Below the pieces are notes generated by a model, which ran no database searches, was not told where the DNA came from, and worked only from the letters and a program-made list of their open reading frames with translations. Below are positions 46,951 through 60,075 of a stretch of 64,000 bases of DNA, piece after piece; positions within the stretch are counted from its first letter, which is position 1; each line of letters opens with the position of its first letter. Source of the stretch: Neckera pumila (Eukaryota > Streptophyta > Bryopsida > Hypnales > Neckeraceae); contig OZ018412.1 of assembly GCA_963969595.1 (NCBI GenBank), forward strand, positions 14,076,501 through 14,140,500, in the 5' to 3' direction. The position numbers and the translations under genes are program-made.

Positions 46951-47209
46951 CTCCGCCTATTTTGCAAACAAGCAGAATGCCGCAGCCGAGACCATTGCAA
47001 ACTTTGGTGCCTCCAACTTAGCTTTCACCTGGCTTGCCTATGGGGTTAGTTGGGAAGACCCGGCCCCACCCTACACTTTTTTTTTATTCCAAATGCGCCT
47101 TGCCTTTGTATTCTCCCTCAGGATGCCGCAGGCAAGTCTCCCAACATTTATTCAAATCAAATGTTACTTTTTTCTGGCTCCATCAAATAGTGGGATCATA
47201 AAAACCTAA

Positions 47210-47630
47210 TCAAGGCATTTCCAAAATGCAAGGATGCCTTCCCGTGCTCGTTATGTCAACAACAAGCAGCTCTTGATGACCGCCAATATCCAAGTTCAAA
47301 ATAGCTTCATAAATAATGAGGCCAAAATTAATTCTTTGGTTGTCAATCACCCTCACTTCTCTTAGATGGATCTTAAGCTTGATTTTTGTCTGACATTCGC
47401 AGGCAAATTGAGGATGCACAAAGATCCCTATAGCCCCAGAATCCTCAAGGCTGCAAACTTTCACCGAATTGATCGTGTACTTCAAAGTTAAATGTAATTC
47501 AGGAGCAGTCACAGCTTGTAGATATAGGAGTAAACCTGGCTCCTCTTGCTGTTTGGAATAGCTGATTGCCTCCTCTTTCCATACCTCGTCACCTTCATGC
47601 TGGTACAAATTATCATCCTCCAAGCCCTAA
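47210..47630 (-). pseudogene. Gypsy aspartic protease region
   Basis: A minus-strand frame contains SLEDSGAIGIFVHPQFA, matching the D-S/T-G-A active site of retroviral-type proteases, followed by a beta-rich tail (NFGLIIYEAILNLDIGGHQ..). It lies between gag and reverse transcriptase as expected. Confidence 0.8.
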
Positions 47631-47639
47631 TGCGGCTTT

Positions 47640-48840
47640 AAATCTATCCCAGCCCCTACCATATCCCATCCCTATGCAGTAGCTGTTGCAATTTGAACTG
47701 GACCCAAGTACCAAGAAAGTGCACTCATTCCTGGACTTTATCTTTTCCTGAGTTCGACATTTCTTCACTTGTTGTTCTTTGTGCGGAGATGGACAAGGAT
47801 TTGGAAAGATTGGTCGGGCATTTGGCTCAAACATACCCCATTTGCCCACAACCCCAAGATTTACCTTGTTGTTGGTATTCGACGAGCTCAAGCAGTCCTT
47901 GCTAGCGCTGTTGTCACATGCACTGCATCAAGCTCTATTGGAGTGGACCAAAATCTTTTTGTAGCATTGGAGCGCGTATGGCGCGGTCTCTTAAGTTAGA
48001 GATGGGAAATGAAGGACGCCTATTTTGACGTCGAGACCACAATCATTCATCAATTTGAGTTGCAATGGCCATCCATTCATGAAGCTTGCACAACTAGATT
48101 TTGGTTGTTGCTATCGAATCCAAAATCTTGTCCTTGAGGCCTATACAAAATCTCACCACCAAACTCAACTCATTCCAATCCACTTATCCCGCATGCTCAT
48201 TGAAGGTAGAGATATATGTTGACACCTATCCTATTTGCAAAATCCTCCAAAGGCAATCTTCAGCTTTGCTCTGCTAATCCATATCTCCATAAACCAAAAT
48301 TACCGCATCTCGAAAACCATCGTAATTATGCAATAAATCATGGGAGTGTTCTTCATCAAACGCCTGAAGTATGGGCATCGCCCAATATTGTGTTGCCCCC
48401 ACCATATAGGAGAGAGCGTAAGCAATTTTATCTTCATCACAACAATAGGTTGGTGGCTTATCCCTGAAGACCAACCAAAGTTGGGCAAACCACTTACATA
48501 CTTCCCCACCTTTCTTGCCAAAGAAATATCAAGCGCCACCACTTTAAGCTCCCTTCTTTCAAATCCCAAATTATCAAAACCATCCCCTCCACGATGAGCT
48601 CAATCATCATCTCCCCTCGGAACTGAAGAAGATGCATGATTCTGCACTTCTGCCCCCGTAGCTGCATGTTCCGAAAGTTGCTGAACAAGTTGCGACATGG
48701 CCTCACAAAAAACGGATTGTATCTGTTGCTGAATAAATGCCGCCCAGTCAGGTCCAATCCCTTCTCATAACGGAGGACCTGCCTCACCCCCAGACCCTTC
48801 CCAATCCATAATAATGCAACAGCGATAATCGGTGACAACG
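47640..48840 (-). pseudogene. Gypsy gag region (frame-shifted)
   Basis: Minus-strand frames around 48,274-48,570 give capsid-like sequence (ALSYMVGATQYWAMPILQ) broken by a shift at about 48,470. The N-terminal part reaches about 48,840 and a degraded tail extends to 47,640. A CCHC zinc knuckle was not found. Confidence 0.6.
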
Positions 48841-49382
48841 ATGTTTCCCTGATGGTATGTACAAAAACACACTGACAATCGTCGGACCCGGAATCAAAAT
48901 TAACGGTTCATCTTCTTGCTCCAAAAAGTGATCAAACCCCCCAAATCGGATTTCCCAAATTCAAAACTCTCGTGGCCAAATCCTCACACCGAACGCTCTG
49001 TGAGCCAAGAACTTCGCCGCAGAGACCTACCAAAAGGTTCACAGAACTTTCTGAGCAAAACCGCCGCAAGGATCGCAAATTCAAATTCCACCCGGACCTC
49101 CACAGGGATCTCGCGTTACTGGATTCGACGTCCAATGTCTTGACCGCTACACTTTGGGAACTGCGTCGTGATGAGTGGGGTCTGGTCCGAGAAAATCGAC
49201 GAGATCATCTAGAGCAGGGACCCGCATTGTGGTGTGTGGGGTATGACCGGGAAAATCGACAAGATTTTTTTTCCTTACTGTTTTTTTAAGTCCGCAGTCT
49301 GGCATGTTGACAGTTTGATGAAGGTCGAAGAGTGGGAACACTGTGCGTATTGACGAGCGTGGGCATCAATGACGCAACATAA

Positions 49383-49861
49383 TGTTACAAAGAAGCTTCC
49401 TTGGTCCGAAATGGCTGTCGACACTCCATGGATTTGGTTCCGAACTCCTGATTGCCTACGTTTAGGTTTGCCCTCGCACGACCAGCTCTGGAGTATGCTC
49501 TTGGTCTCGATGTGTCTTCTCCCGCCTTGATCTTCATGCCGGTGCAAGACAAACCGGATGACCTCAACAATAAGCTCTCATCAGCCTGATTCCTACAAGG
49601 GCGACTCAGTTCCACAGCTCAGTTCAACTAGGTGCAACGAGGAGACGACCTCCAAGCGGAATCTCGTGAGACCAAAAGAGAAAGGAATATCGATGATCTA
49701 GGCAACGTGATTCCCCAACTTGCGTTCCTTCAAATTACAATATGTTGCATGAGGGACAATCCTCCTCACTGGGATTAAGTATCGCTCTTACTGCCTCACT
49801 ATAATCATTGTAACTACAGTTGTTGTTTATCCATGTCCAACTGTACGACGAAGTCGTAACA
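49383..49861 (-). repeat. 5' LTR (right) of the gypsy element
   Basis: 479 bp, partner of 29,962-30,441. TTAAG follows at 49,862-49,866. For the minus-strand element this is the promoter-bearing LTR. Confidence 0.93.
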
Positions 49862-49971
49862 TTAAGTGTCTTTAAAGTGAGTTATATATGGATCATATTT
49901 GACTAAAAGTCTTCATTTGTGTTTAAGCCTGGTACTTTCTGTTGAGTTCTTGTGATCATCGAATGGTTTAA

Positions 49972-50724
49972 CCCCTACAGGTTTTTTACTATGTTTTCAC
50001 AAGAAATGCTCCAAAATTGCCATTTTTAATAGAAGTACCAAATTTTAGAAAAAAATTTGGGCACACATAGCCGTAAGATCTTGTAGTGCGCTGGTTTGAG
50101 AAGAAGTGGAAAAAGTTTCAGAATTTTCTATTGTGTAGATTGCAAGATATTAGTGTTTGAACTAAGAATTTTTTTTTTTTGTCATTGCAAAAAATTGGGC
50201 AGCTGCACTTTACAAGGTCACATTTGTATGAAAAAATGTCCAAGATGGTGGTTACTCTTTGGATTCGTTTTTGAAGTCAAGTTGGCTATATGCTTGAAAA
50301 ATTTCAGATCATTTGGATTTATACAATATATAAGAAAAAAATAGTAAGTAGAGAGAAGTAGAAAATGATTCAAATTTCAAAACACTAAATTGTTAAGAAT
50401 TTAATTACAAAATTGAAAAATGCCATTTTGTTCAAAGCTTTCCATGTATATGTAAATCTAGAGAACCAACTTCAAATTTTTATTTTTTTTAAAAGTGATT
50501 TTTTAAGAATTTTTTGAGCTGCCCGCCAAGCATTGAAAATCACATATCATAAAATAACTTTTTAACCATACAATCAAAAGTTATTAAAATTGTTGGGCCT
50601 TAAAGATACTTCTTAGGAGAATGTTGTGTGAAAATTTCAAAGAAAAAAACTAAAAAAACTCCACTCGTAGCAAGCTGCCCAAAAATGGTATGTTCTCAAA
50701 AAAGCATATTCGGTGCTTTAGGGG
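49972..50724. mobile_element. TTAA-type element, family B, complete copy
   Basis: It is flanked by TTAA at 49,968-49,971 and 50,725-50,728. Ends are CCCCTACAGG and GTGCTTTAGGGG. The interior matches family B (GGGCAGCTGCACTTTACAAGG and GCTGCCCGCCAAG). 753 bp, non-coding. Confidence 0.8.
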
Positions 50725-50728
50725 TTAA

Positions 50729-51650
50729 ATATTCATTGTTGAATATGTAAAAAATAGTAGTAGATCCAATCAAATGGATATATATGATAAGGGACTACCA
50801 ATTATTATACCCTCAAAGCAAGTTACCAAGGGTGGCACTTGTGTGCCAAATATTTTAAAGCTATTAAAAGTTAACTTTAATCTTAAAAGATGCCATATTT
50901 GTGAACATTCCCCAAATTTTATTTTATTTTATACAGATCTCTTTTGAGAAAATAATTAGGGTTTAGGGGAACTCACAGCCTTCTAAGACCCCCGAATCTC
51001 ATGTAATGCTTGGAATTTGCTCTAAATTGAATAAAATGCCAACATTTTGATAAGCTGTACCAATTTTTTTTGAATTGTAACTGTACAAATTCAAATTGGA
51101 CATGTTAGAGATCTCATAGGAAAAGAAAACACAACAACATCACTTATGGAGTGAAAGATTATAATGTTTGACCATGAGGGTGCTAAAATTGCAAAAATCT
51201 TTCAATCTTCTTTACACAAGTTAAATCTAAAAAGTTGATGACCACAAAAACATGAGGGTAAAGGACCTAATTTGTATAATCCCAATCAATTTATGGCTTC
51301 TTAAAATCTACTCTACACTTTTTTTAAATGAGTTTTGAATGTGATTTTTTCTCCAAGATCTAGTGTATTTGAGACTCATTTCCAAGAGCTCTCAACACTA
51401 CATGAAGTGAAGATTGCAATGGATACCCTTGTACAAAAACTTGAATAGAAAAATCACTATCATTTATTTTCAAGATCAGATTTTTGATGCTAAAATTAGA
51501 CTTCAAGAAGGGCTTTGTAAAAATATAAACTACTAAAAATAGCAACTTCATTTAGGTTTTATTTAACTTCAAAATTTTGCAAACACCAGATTTGGGTGCC
51601 TCGGGCATTTAGGGGTTAAAAAAACAAAAGTTTCCATTGGAGGTCAAACT
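50729..51650. repeat. AT-rich stretch with MITE remnants
   Basis: It contains a remnant of the CATTAGATGA family (about 50,955-51,007, GACCCCCGAATCTCATGTAATG) and an orphan right end of a TTAA-type element (CATTTAGGGG before TTAA at 51,616-51,619). No gene. Confidence 0.5.
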
Positions 51651-52034
51651 ATTGTGCAAGATTTTCCCTTTTTGCACAAAATTTCGAAGATGAACAAATT
51701 ATACTTTTGTCTTACACAAAAGAATTCTTTATCATTCATCTGCCAAAAAACGGACGCAGTGTCATCTAAGGTTAAGTGCAAAAAAATGCAAGTGTCAAGA
51801 AGAGACTACTGTCCGGTATGTGCCATATGTAGATCAACCCCAATTCCTCAAACAGCTGTCACCACTCATGTCTGGTGATCTGGTCGGTAGCCCCCCTTTG
51901 TTTTTGCCTGAGGACTTTTCATGGCAACATGGCACTTCAACTTTATGCATGCTTTCGTCTTCTGCATGTTCAGCTTCAAGTTTCACCGCGTCAAGGTATT
52001 ATTCCACCTGGTCTCCCCATGCTCAATTGCATGC

Positions 52035-55000
52035 TCAGGTGCGTCCAGTTGGACACATACAAGGTGTCAGAGGATTTTCCCAAATGTCATAGCTAGGGAA
52101 GGTTGCTTCGGGTAGCCCCGTGCGCCCCTTGTGCATCTCTGCCACCTCACGCATGAAGTGCGGCCAACTCATGTAGGGATCCCCAAGAGCATATGCCATC
52201 AGTCCCTTGTTGGGCTTGATTGATTTTTGGACATGTCCACGGTACCGACGAGCGCCGATGACTAGTTTCGCAAAGTTGCCTCCGTGGGTCATCACGTACA
52301 CATCTGATTTCAGGCATACTAGGAAATCTAGTGCTGCTAGAGAGGTGACGTGTTGTTGAAAAGGTGCCAATTCTTCCCTGCTTGCTAAGTCATCCTTTCT
52401 GACCTGCACAAACCAAGGAAAGCTGCTGTGAAACACAGTCTTGGGTCGATTAGATTTGCTACACCTAGGATTAAAATGAAATAGGAGTTGCTTTTCTGAC
52501 AACTGAATCTATACCAAGTTGGGGAACATTCTCTGCAGTGGGCGCATCCTAGCATTTCCTCCATAGACAGGTCCAGATGCCACGTAAATTTGAGAAGTTT
52601 TGCTGTAGCCCATTCCTTTGAGAACTAGGGCAATTTCGCCAGGTTCCATTGGGCATCTTCCTTGCTTCCGTTTGCAGAGGGCTTCCTTCCACATGATTGT
52701 GTCATTCTATGCAATGATCAATATTGTTGTCAGGATCATCTGGAACAAAGTAGAAATTATGCATGAAAGGAATTGCTAGGGCCTGGAGCAAATGTTTTAT
52801 AAGAGAGAGAGAACCCTCAAGATATTAGAGGAGATGAGGAAGCACAGTATATTTGTTCACACCTTAAAGCGTCTCGGCCATTCCTTCTTTCTGTATTCCC
52901 GAAGTGTTCCTTTCTCTTCTCGAGTGCCAACAAAGTCACAGAACGACAATCCCACCATTCCTTTCTCAAATCGCAAATGCAATGCTCTGACACAAGAATA
53001 TTTCCTCTCTTAAGAAATTCCTTACTTATCCATGCAATGCCATTGAGGACAAGAAATGCATTCACAAGCTAGTAATATTAATGCAGATGTTGGCGCAACA
53101 ACATTAAATCTGAAATATAGTCTGTCCAGAAATGAATCCAAATGCTTAGTTGTTAGAATGTTAAAACAAGAAATGAGAATACCATGAATGGATACAATTT
53201 TGGGACAATTTCATTACATCTTCCAAAACAGATTATTTGTTGTATATAAAGATGTCCACATTGAATGTGAAATGATGTAAACTCAGCTCAAGACTGGATT
53301 ATACATTTACATCATTCAAAAAGTGATACACTCAGAAATCCCTCCAGCAACCCTGCTGATTGTGAAGATTACAAAATTGCTATACAGTGAAATGAGCTGC
53401 AGTAGATTCTTTGTTTTAAGTGGTTACAGTTGTTGTAGAGGACCTGGTAGTTTTGACGTCATTTTCTACCCAGGCACAAAAGTGATGAATGAAATAGGCA
53501 ACAGTGATATAGGTGCAAAAAGCGTACATGTAAGGATGTAGTTTACCCGTCCGATTGTGCATCCGTGACACAAGGATGTCTGCCATTTGTTCCGTTTCAG
53601 GAAGAAACTTGAGGGCATGATAGTTCACACGGCATCGTAACTTGTTTATCTCAATTGGCACATTTTCATACCTGCATTCAACAAAATGATATGAGTAATT
53701 AGAGTAATATTCTGGACACCAATGTAAGAAATGCTACTCATTTATCTGAATTCAATCAGGTTTAATTTGTGGTCTGAGGTAGTGCACACTGCTCAGGTTT
53801 CATGACTTGTATCAGCTTGCAACATTAATACAGAAAAATCTGCAACAAAGGGTACCCAAGTCTATCAACAAAGGGCTTGAGAGACATGAGTTTGTTTTTC
53901 TTGATTCGTGGAAGAACATTCTGTAGATAGAATTGAGCACTTGCATATTTGGGGATGTCCTTGATGGTAAACCTGCTTACCCGTCAAGTATTATGTTACA
54001 TATCTGTCAAGAAGCGAGGCTCATCACTATTGCGAGTATGCATTAAGTATGTTGCTGTTAGAAACTTAAATGTTGAATTTTATTCATTTGCTTTCAACTG
54101 GACATGGTCTGGGCAACTACCTCTAAGATACACTAGTGTGTCCTGTGTCGTTGCCATAGCCAAAATAAAAGTAAAAATAATTTTCTAATTTTCTAATTTG
54201 AATAAAAACTTTGAAATTCAATATCTTTGATGCACAAAGGAGTGCAAGAGATTTGTTTTGTGGCGTTTGTACATGCGATGTGAAAGTTATGTTTTTTCCA
54301 AAATAAAAGGAAATTTAATTTAATTTTCTAACTCATAAAAACTTTGAAATGCAATAACTTTCACAATGTATGTTGGATGTGAAAACACCCCTAATAACTC
54401 ATGGACCTGCCTTAAAGATTGCAAAGGTCGTGTGAGACCAGAATCTTGAGAAATGATCTATTTAGGAAATGAAGAGTGAAACTCACCTAATGGAGGAATA
54501 AATCTCTTTATGGTGAGGAATCGAATTTGGAGGATCTCTCAATATGCGAACATCAGCTTTGAGGTATTGTATGAAGTGATCAACGTCAAATACATCTGCA
54601 AGTTGTCTACAAGACGGCATTCATGTCAGTAACTGTTAAAAAACCTGTTGGCATTGCCATATTAAGTAACTTGTGTATGTCTTGAAGATCTGTAAATGGC
54701 CCATAAGTTAACTGTCCGTATCTAAGCATCCAGCTCTGATCGTATTTGAAGAGAAATTATGAACTTTGGACTTAAGGGGCAGAGCTGGGTTAAAATGAAA
54801 CATACGTTGAATCGTTCCAAATAGAATCTTGTTTGAAAACAGGAAGGATGAGAGTGCAGTTCATGATGCGCGCTACTGCAACGGCGTTGATTATCTGCGA
54901 AATAGCCATACCCTTGAGACAAATCTGATGGTAGGTACTCAACAGGTGAACTCACGATATATACCAGGTACATGAGTAAGTTGCAATTTCGTTAAGGAAT

Positions 55001-56036
55001 TGAGGTGTACTCCAAACATATCTTCCAATGCTGTTGTATCCCTCTAGAACGAATGAGAGTGATATTGAGTGCTGCGTGGATCTATCCATTGGAAATACTT
55101 GTTTACCGCAAAAATGACATACAGAAATTCTCTGCTGATTCAAACCGCCCTCGGCAATTATGCCAAAATATCCATTACCCCCGTCATCACCTGGTGGAGC
55201 TAACACTGCACACCTCAATAAATAGTCAGTAATACGTCCACTACGCGACGTATCCAGGTAAACAGACTGACCGAAAATTTCTAAATCTTCTGCACGTCAT
55301 AGCAGAAATGTCCCCTGAATTCTACAAAAGATACCAGCACGAGAATTTTTCTTCGCAAAATCCAACACTCTAATGCGCAGCACATGCAGCAAATATGATT
55401 TTCTGCAGTTTTATTTCGCAGAGAAATATCATGATGTGATTCCCGCAAAGTAGGTCGTAAGAAGTTTACTATTGTAATCGTCAGGAACTGCTTCTGAGCA
55501 AGCTCTCCAATCTTTGGTCGCAGCTCTGGGATTCTCCCAGACAGATTCCGCCTCGTTGAGCTGTGAAAGCCATATATTATTGTTATGAACGATTCTGAGA
55601 AACGTAGGGAGACTCGAGCACATGAATCAACATGTATTATTATTTGGGTGTTATTATGTTTTAAGCAGTCCTTACATGAGGGCAACGCGTCCGGAACTCA
55701 TCTTTTACGCAAAGAAACGGAACTGGTTTCTGCCACGTGCAATGCAACTTAAGGTTAATGATTCAGTTAGCCAGCTAATTCTATTTGACTAAAAGTTTTG
55801 CGCAACAGATGAAATGGTACAAGTATTGTCGTCGTACAGAGATTAGGTACAAATATTGTCGTCGGACAGAGATTAGGTACAAATATTGTCGTCGTACAGA
55901 GATTACGTACAAATATATAATTTCGTAGGTGTGGGAAAGAAACGATCATCAACATTAACAAAATGCCCACACCAATGGTCATAAGCAAGAGGAACCACCA
56001 CCGCAAGCCTAGCGCCCTTCTTCTCAATCCTTTCAT
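52035..56036 (-). CDS. GDP-fucose protein O-fucosyltransferase family protein (plant type II membrane protein)
   Basis: These Golgi/ER glycosyltransferases transfer fucose from GDP-fucose; plant members act in cell-wall and glycoprotein biology. Minus-strand exons: ATG at 56,034-56,036 with an Arg-rich start and a TM anchor (WWFLLLMTIGVGILLMLMI); 55,560-55,470 (VWENPRAATKDWRACS); 55,205 to about 55,094 (NGYFGIIAEGGLNQQRIS, the conserved GGLNQ motif); 54,595-54,487 (FDVDHFIQYLKADVRILRD); 53,972-53,856; 53,671-53,547; 52,986-52,863 (LHLRFEKGMVGLSFCDF, the family's nucleotide-binding HxRxE-like motif); 52,706-52,515; 52,403-52,035 (LAALDFLVCLKSDVYVMTHGGN). Most splice phases agree. The segment 55,094-54,980, where an exon completing the GGLNQ domain is expected, is ambiguous, so exon 1 end and exon 4 are not settled. 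The catalytic region reads intact otherwise. Confidence 0.82.
54128..54400. repeat. Dispersed repeat in an O-fucosyltransferase intron
   Basis: CACTAGTGTGTCCTGTGTCG and repeated TTTGAAATTCAAT/TTTGAAATGCAAT units match the repeat at 7,978-8,290. Intronic position, no coding. Confidence 0.55.
55817..55913. repeat. 30-bp tandem repeat (three units) in exon 1 of the O-fucosyltransferase
   Basis: Three near-identical 30-bp units (GTACAAATATTGTCGTCG core) encode a 10-residue repeat of the form NLCTTTIFVP just after the membrane anchor, if the exon extends that far. It may lengthen the lumenal stem, or lie in the intron if the donor is earlier. Confidence 0.7.
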
Positions 56037-57830
56037 GGAGACGATCAATGCTGTTGTACTAGGTGCCGCACTCCTCACCAATAATCAGTCTATAAAGTCT
56101 GCGAGCTGTATACCCATACCAGAAATCACAATGCAGCCAAAAATTTCAAAGAGTAAAAGGTGAAGGAATCTTTTCCTCCTGAAGCTCGCATGTAAATGAT
56201 AATTCAAGAGGCAACAGTGGTCTCAAGCTATGCCGACCTTCAAATCACATACAAGATCACCTGTACGTAACTTACCGCAAATCCAGCATTGAATGATGTC
56301 CGAACCAGGGACAAGAGCAGCTTTCATTCGAAGAGCAAGGCAAGCCAGGTGACTCTGTCCTCATGCCCTGATGTGCAATTTTCCAGCCCAACTCAATGTT
56401 TTCGAGGTAGCCACTCACGAAGAGTCATGATGCGAAAAAGTCAGTATCCTTTAAATTGGCAAGTTTAAATTTAGTAGATATTTGAATAGATATTGACAAA
56501 TTTCCGATTGCCAAATATGAGACGAACAAGTGTTTTTTCCATTGATAACTAGGAATGGTAATATTTATCTTTACTGCAATTGCACTAAACTTTTGCCAAT
56601 TTAACGGAAATTCCCTTGAAACAAGTGGAAAATATTTTCAGAACACTTTGATTTTGGCGAATATTTCACAACGTATTTCGACTTTCTTTCGTCACTGCAT
56701 ACGAAAATTTGGAAATTAAGCCAAGATTGTACCGAAGAGTGAGGCAATCTCCTTCAATGCCCTTGGAAGGGGATACAATGCCAAATGTGACCCAGTTTTG
56801 TAGCCCTATCAAAGAGCAGAAGCATCTTTGAAGCTTCAGGAAACACTCTGTTCAGGAATTGACAAGCCCGAACAAAGACCTGCTCTCAAATTACCAGTTC
56901 TCCCTCGGCCAGAAAGCTGTATCGTCGAGAGATCGGATTTTAAAGAAATTGGCATAACGACCTCTCACTACAAGAAGATCTACAGATTTAATTATCCTTA
57001 TCAAGAACTGCTGTAGCTAGGTCACTGAACTCATCACGGACCTGTCCAAGTTATAAGTTAATACTTTCTGTCGCATCAACCGTCAGTAGGAGAGGACTCT
57101 CAAGTCTCAACAAGGATTTCCTGCATGGATGCTTGTCAGAATGCCAGGGTTCCTCATCTTTAGACCACTCAAGATAGCAATTATTCACGACAAAAAGAAA
57201 ATCACGAATTCGAGCATTGGAACATCGAGCTATTTTATCAATAAATATGCCTGTCAATGGCGTGTTGGAGGCCTACCTTTGGTTCGCATTCCGAGTTTCC
57301 GACATATGTTGCACCGCATGGCGCATGCGGCCGCTTTCGTAGCACCCTAAATAAGCACCTTATAGTGGACCTGATTGCATGGCGCCTATCGTACTGTACT
57401 GTCCTGTAGACGCAGCAGAGGAAAGGGAGGTACGTTTTTCGTGAATCCCGCTGCTCTCAGGTCAGATAGGCAGGACACCTGCTCTGCAGAATGAAAATGT
57501 ATATGAAAATGGTTGGCCAGAAGAATGTTGTTTGGAAGACCAGTAACGGCAAGCACCAAAAGGGGGAAAAAATTAGTACAGGGAGCGTTTCCTGCGTGCA
57601 GCAGCAGCAGCTGCTGCTGCTCGCGCCAATCGATTGAGGCCAGGGGAAATTGAGGCCAGGGGAAAGCAAGAGCCGGGGAGAGAAAACACATTTTAAAAAG
57701 GACATTGGAAACGGGAAAGGCAAAAGGGCGGGGAGAAAACAGGTTTGAAATGTACTTGAGTAAGAAAGGAAAGGGCGGGGAAAAAGAAAAATGGACACAA
57801 ATATGTTAAAGGTATGTGCACCCATAATTG
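56037..57830. other. Upstream region of the O-fucosyltransferase gene
   Basis: It holds the putative promoter and leader. A 22-bp CAG/CTG palindrome is at 57,600-57,621 and a purine-rich run at about 57,650-57,790. An open frame at 56,828-57,016 (plus) has no recognisable domain. Confidence 0.35.
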
Positions 57831-60075
57831 ACACTAATTGGTATACTTATTACTTATACTACTATGAAATCATTAAAAGATATTTACTGGAAATTGTTGG
57901 CATGTAAAAGAGGATTCTAACATATTTTAGCATGCATTATTTGGACATTGTATGAATGCATTGTGAAATTCCCAAGTATTGGGTGTAGGTGTATGGTTCA
58001 AACCTTCAAGATAGGTGAAAAATTATAGAATACTAAAATTTTGTACATTATAACGGTGAGCATGCTGAGAGCATTTCCCCTTTAGAAAAACACGCAAGGC
58101 CTTGGATGATTTTGACCTTGCAATGCAGATGATACATTGACATTTACAAATTTGCATTCTAATTAGGAGAAGGGAAGAGCAAAAAAACATCCCAGGTGAA
58201 CCACCACCCTTGTTTGTCCTCTCAAAGTTCCAAACTTTTTTCCCAAGGGGGCATGTTAAGAAAAGGGCCCCCTATTTTGTACTTGATTAATCTATTTTCT
58301 ACACCACTCTTAGCTAATTTGGTGCCTTTTATTGCAAATATGAATTCTAAATTTCTAAATTTTTTCATGCATGGCAAATAAAAAGGTCATGTATTTTTTC
58401 TAGTATTAAAAACCAGGGACTAGTGAAGGGGTCGGCCAGAAAAAACATCTAAGGCAATAAGAAAAAAGAGGATGTAGAATTTGCTCTTAGCAGTAAAATA
58501 CTTAGAAATTGGCCACAATTTATATAAAATTCAACATGTAATAGGCACCACCACTTTTGTGACATCAGCTACTATGTTTTTTCTAATAAATTTTGTCTTT
58601 GTTATCATATTTTACAAAATGTCTACCAAACTTTTGTTTCTATGCTTTATGGGCAATGCATTGCAAAAATGAAGACCCTACCAATCTCTACCCAAGATCA
58701 TTGAATTCTTCAAGCTTCATAGGTTTCAAGTACCAAAAATTTCTTGCTAATGATCTTAATGTGTATAAACAAATTGAATATTTGCAAATTTTTTCAACCT
58801 TTCCAAGAACCCACTTGGATACTTGCATTCTCAACTCTCTTGTCTTTCACTAAGTACAAAACATTCATCATTTTAAAATATTTTCACTAGCAGATTTGCT
58901 CCTTCAAAGTGCATTGTTTTGTTTTTCCATTGACCTGAATAAAACTTCAAACTTAAATATCTACTAAAAGTGTGTGGTCAAATAATCTAAATTTTTTTGA
59001 GGTGTTCACTCTCAATATGAACTTCAAGATCCTATGCTTACATTCTATCCAATCTCACGAAAAAATGAGCAAACAAATTGCTCAAGTTCTTGGCAATTTT
59101 GGACTATTTTGAAAGTACGCCACCTTTGGGTCATTAAAAGTTAAGGGAGGATCAAGCGTGTTCACCAAATTGAGCCCTAGAAAAAACTTTAAATTTGTAG
59201 ATGCTTGTTGCACTCTTTCCAATATGTGAACATTAAAAATATGGCACAAGTTTAGAAAATCTACCTATTCAAAAAATATTTCAAATACAAGGGCATTAAG
59301 ATAAAACAACGGTCTATGTTGCTATATTCTATCTACAATTGCTAATGCAATCCCATCCTCTCAATTCCAAAAAAAATAAATTTCTTCCATTTTTTGTGTA
59401 CAACAATATGAAATGATGCATACTAACACGTCAAGGCACAAAAAGTTTTTTTGGAGTTCTAAGAAAAAATTTACAAAAGACAAAGTAATTCCAAATCATG
59501 GTCAACAAACTGAGTTAGACATGGCTAACTTTGAAATTAATTTTCTTTCAAATTACAACTAATTACAACTAATTTTGGTAATGTGTAGCATGTCACATTA
59601 CAACTTTCGTTTTCAAATTTGTACTCAGTTTTGATTGTTACTCAACGTCTGTCAAATTTTTCACCACCATATGCAAATCATATTTTCAGAATGTTTTCTA
59701 GAGTTTCTTAGTTCAGAGGCCATCGAATGATTTGTAAACAACATTTGGAATGAAAGTCTAAAATACATACAATCAAATCATAGAGAATGACAAAAAGTTT
59801 CAGTTGCATGCAGTCGAATCATAGAGTTTGCTCCTTTGTTTAAGCGAAGGTCCAGAGTTTGGTCCCACCCATGCAACATTAAAACGACAAAAGTTAAGGC
59901 CCAAATTGATTGGACACATCAAATGACGCAGTTAAAATTTTTGCTAAAATTTTTGCTCAAAATTAAATTTCACAAAACTACTATAGGTTACATGCATGAG
60001 AAAGGGGATGAGTGTTGAGGACAGTCGACAGGCACACAAGATCATTAAATCGACCCATATTTATGTTCTGAAATT
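57831..60075. other. AT-rich intergenic, nothing recognised
   Basis: Short open frames only (for example 58,196-58,381 and 58,593-58,853), no domains, no inverted termini noticed. Confidence 0.4.

Larger units (their letters stand above)
29962..49861 (-). mobile_element. Ty3/gypsy chromovirus-type LTR retrotransposon, split by a DNA transposon
   Basis: Two LTRs (29,962-30,441 and 49,383-49,861) begin TGTTAC and end in ACA, and are flanked by the 5-bp duplication TTAAG (29,957-29,961 and 49,862-49,866). The polypurine tract next to the left LTR fixes the orientation as minus. Reading along the minus strand: gag, protease, reverse transcriptase, RNase H, integrase, chromodomain, which is the Ty3/gypsy order. 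The integrase region is interrupted by the 14,373-bp element at 31,105-45,477; without it and one TTGA copy the retrotransposon is about 5.5 kb. Coding parts carry many stops and shifts. I could not find a clear initiator-Met tRNA primer-binding site beside the right LTR. Confidence 0.92.

Noticed and set aside
49340..49382. Primer-binding site beside the right LTR
   Set aside because: The sequence just inside the LTR does not resemble the common initiator-Met tRNA complement, so I did not annotate it.
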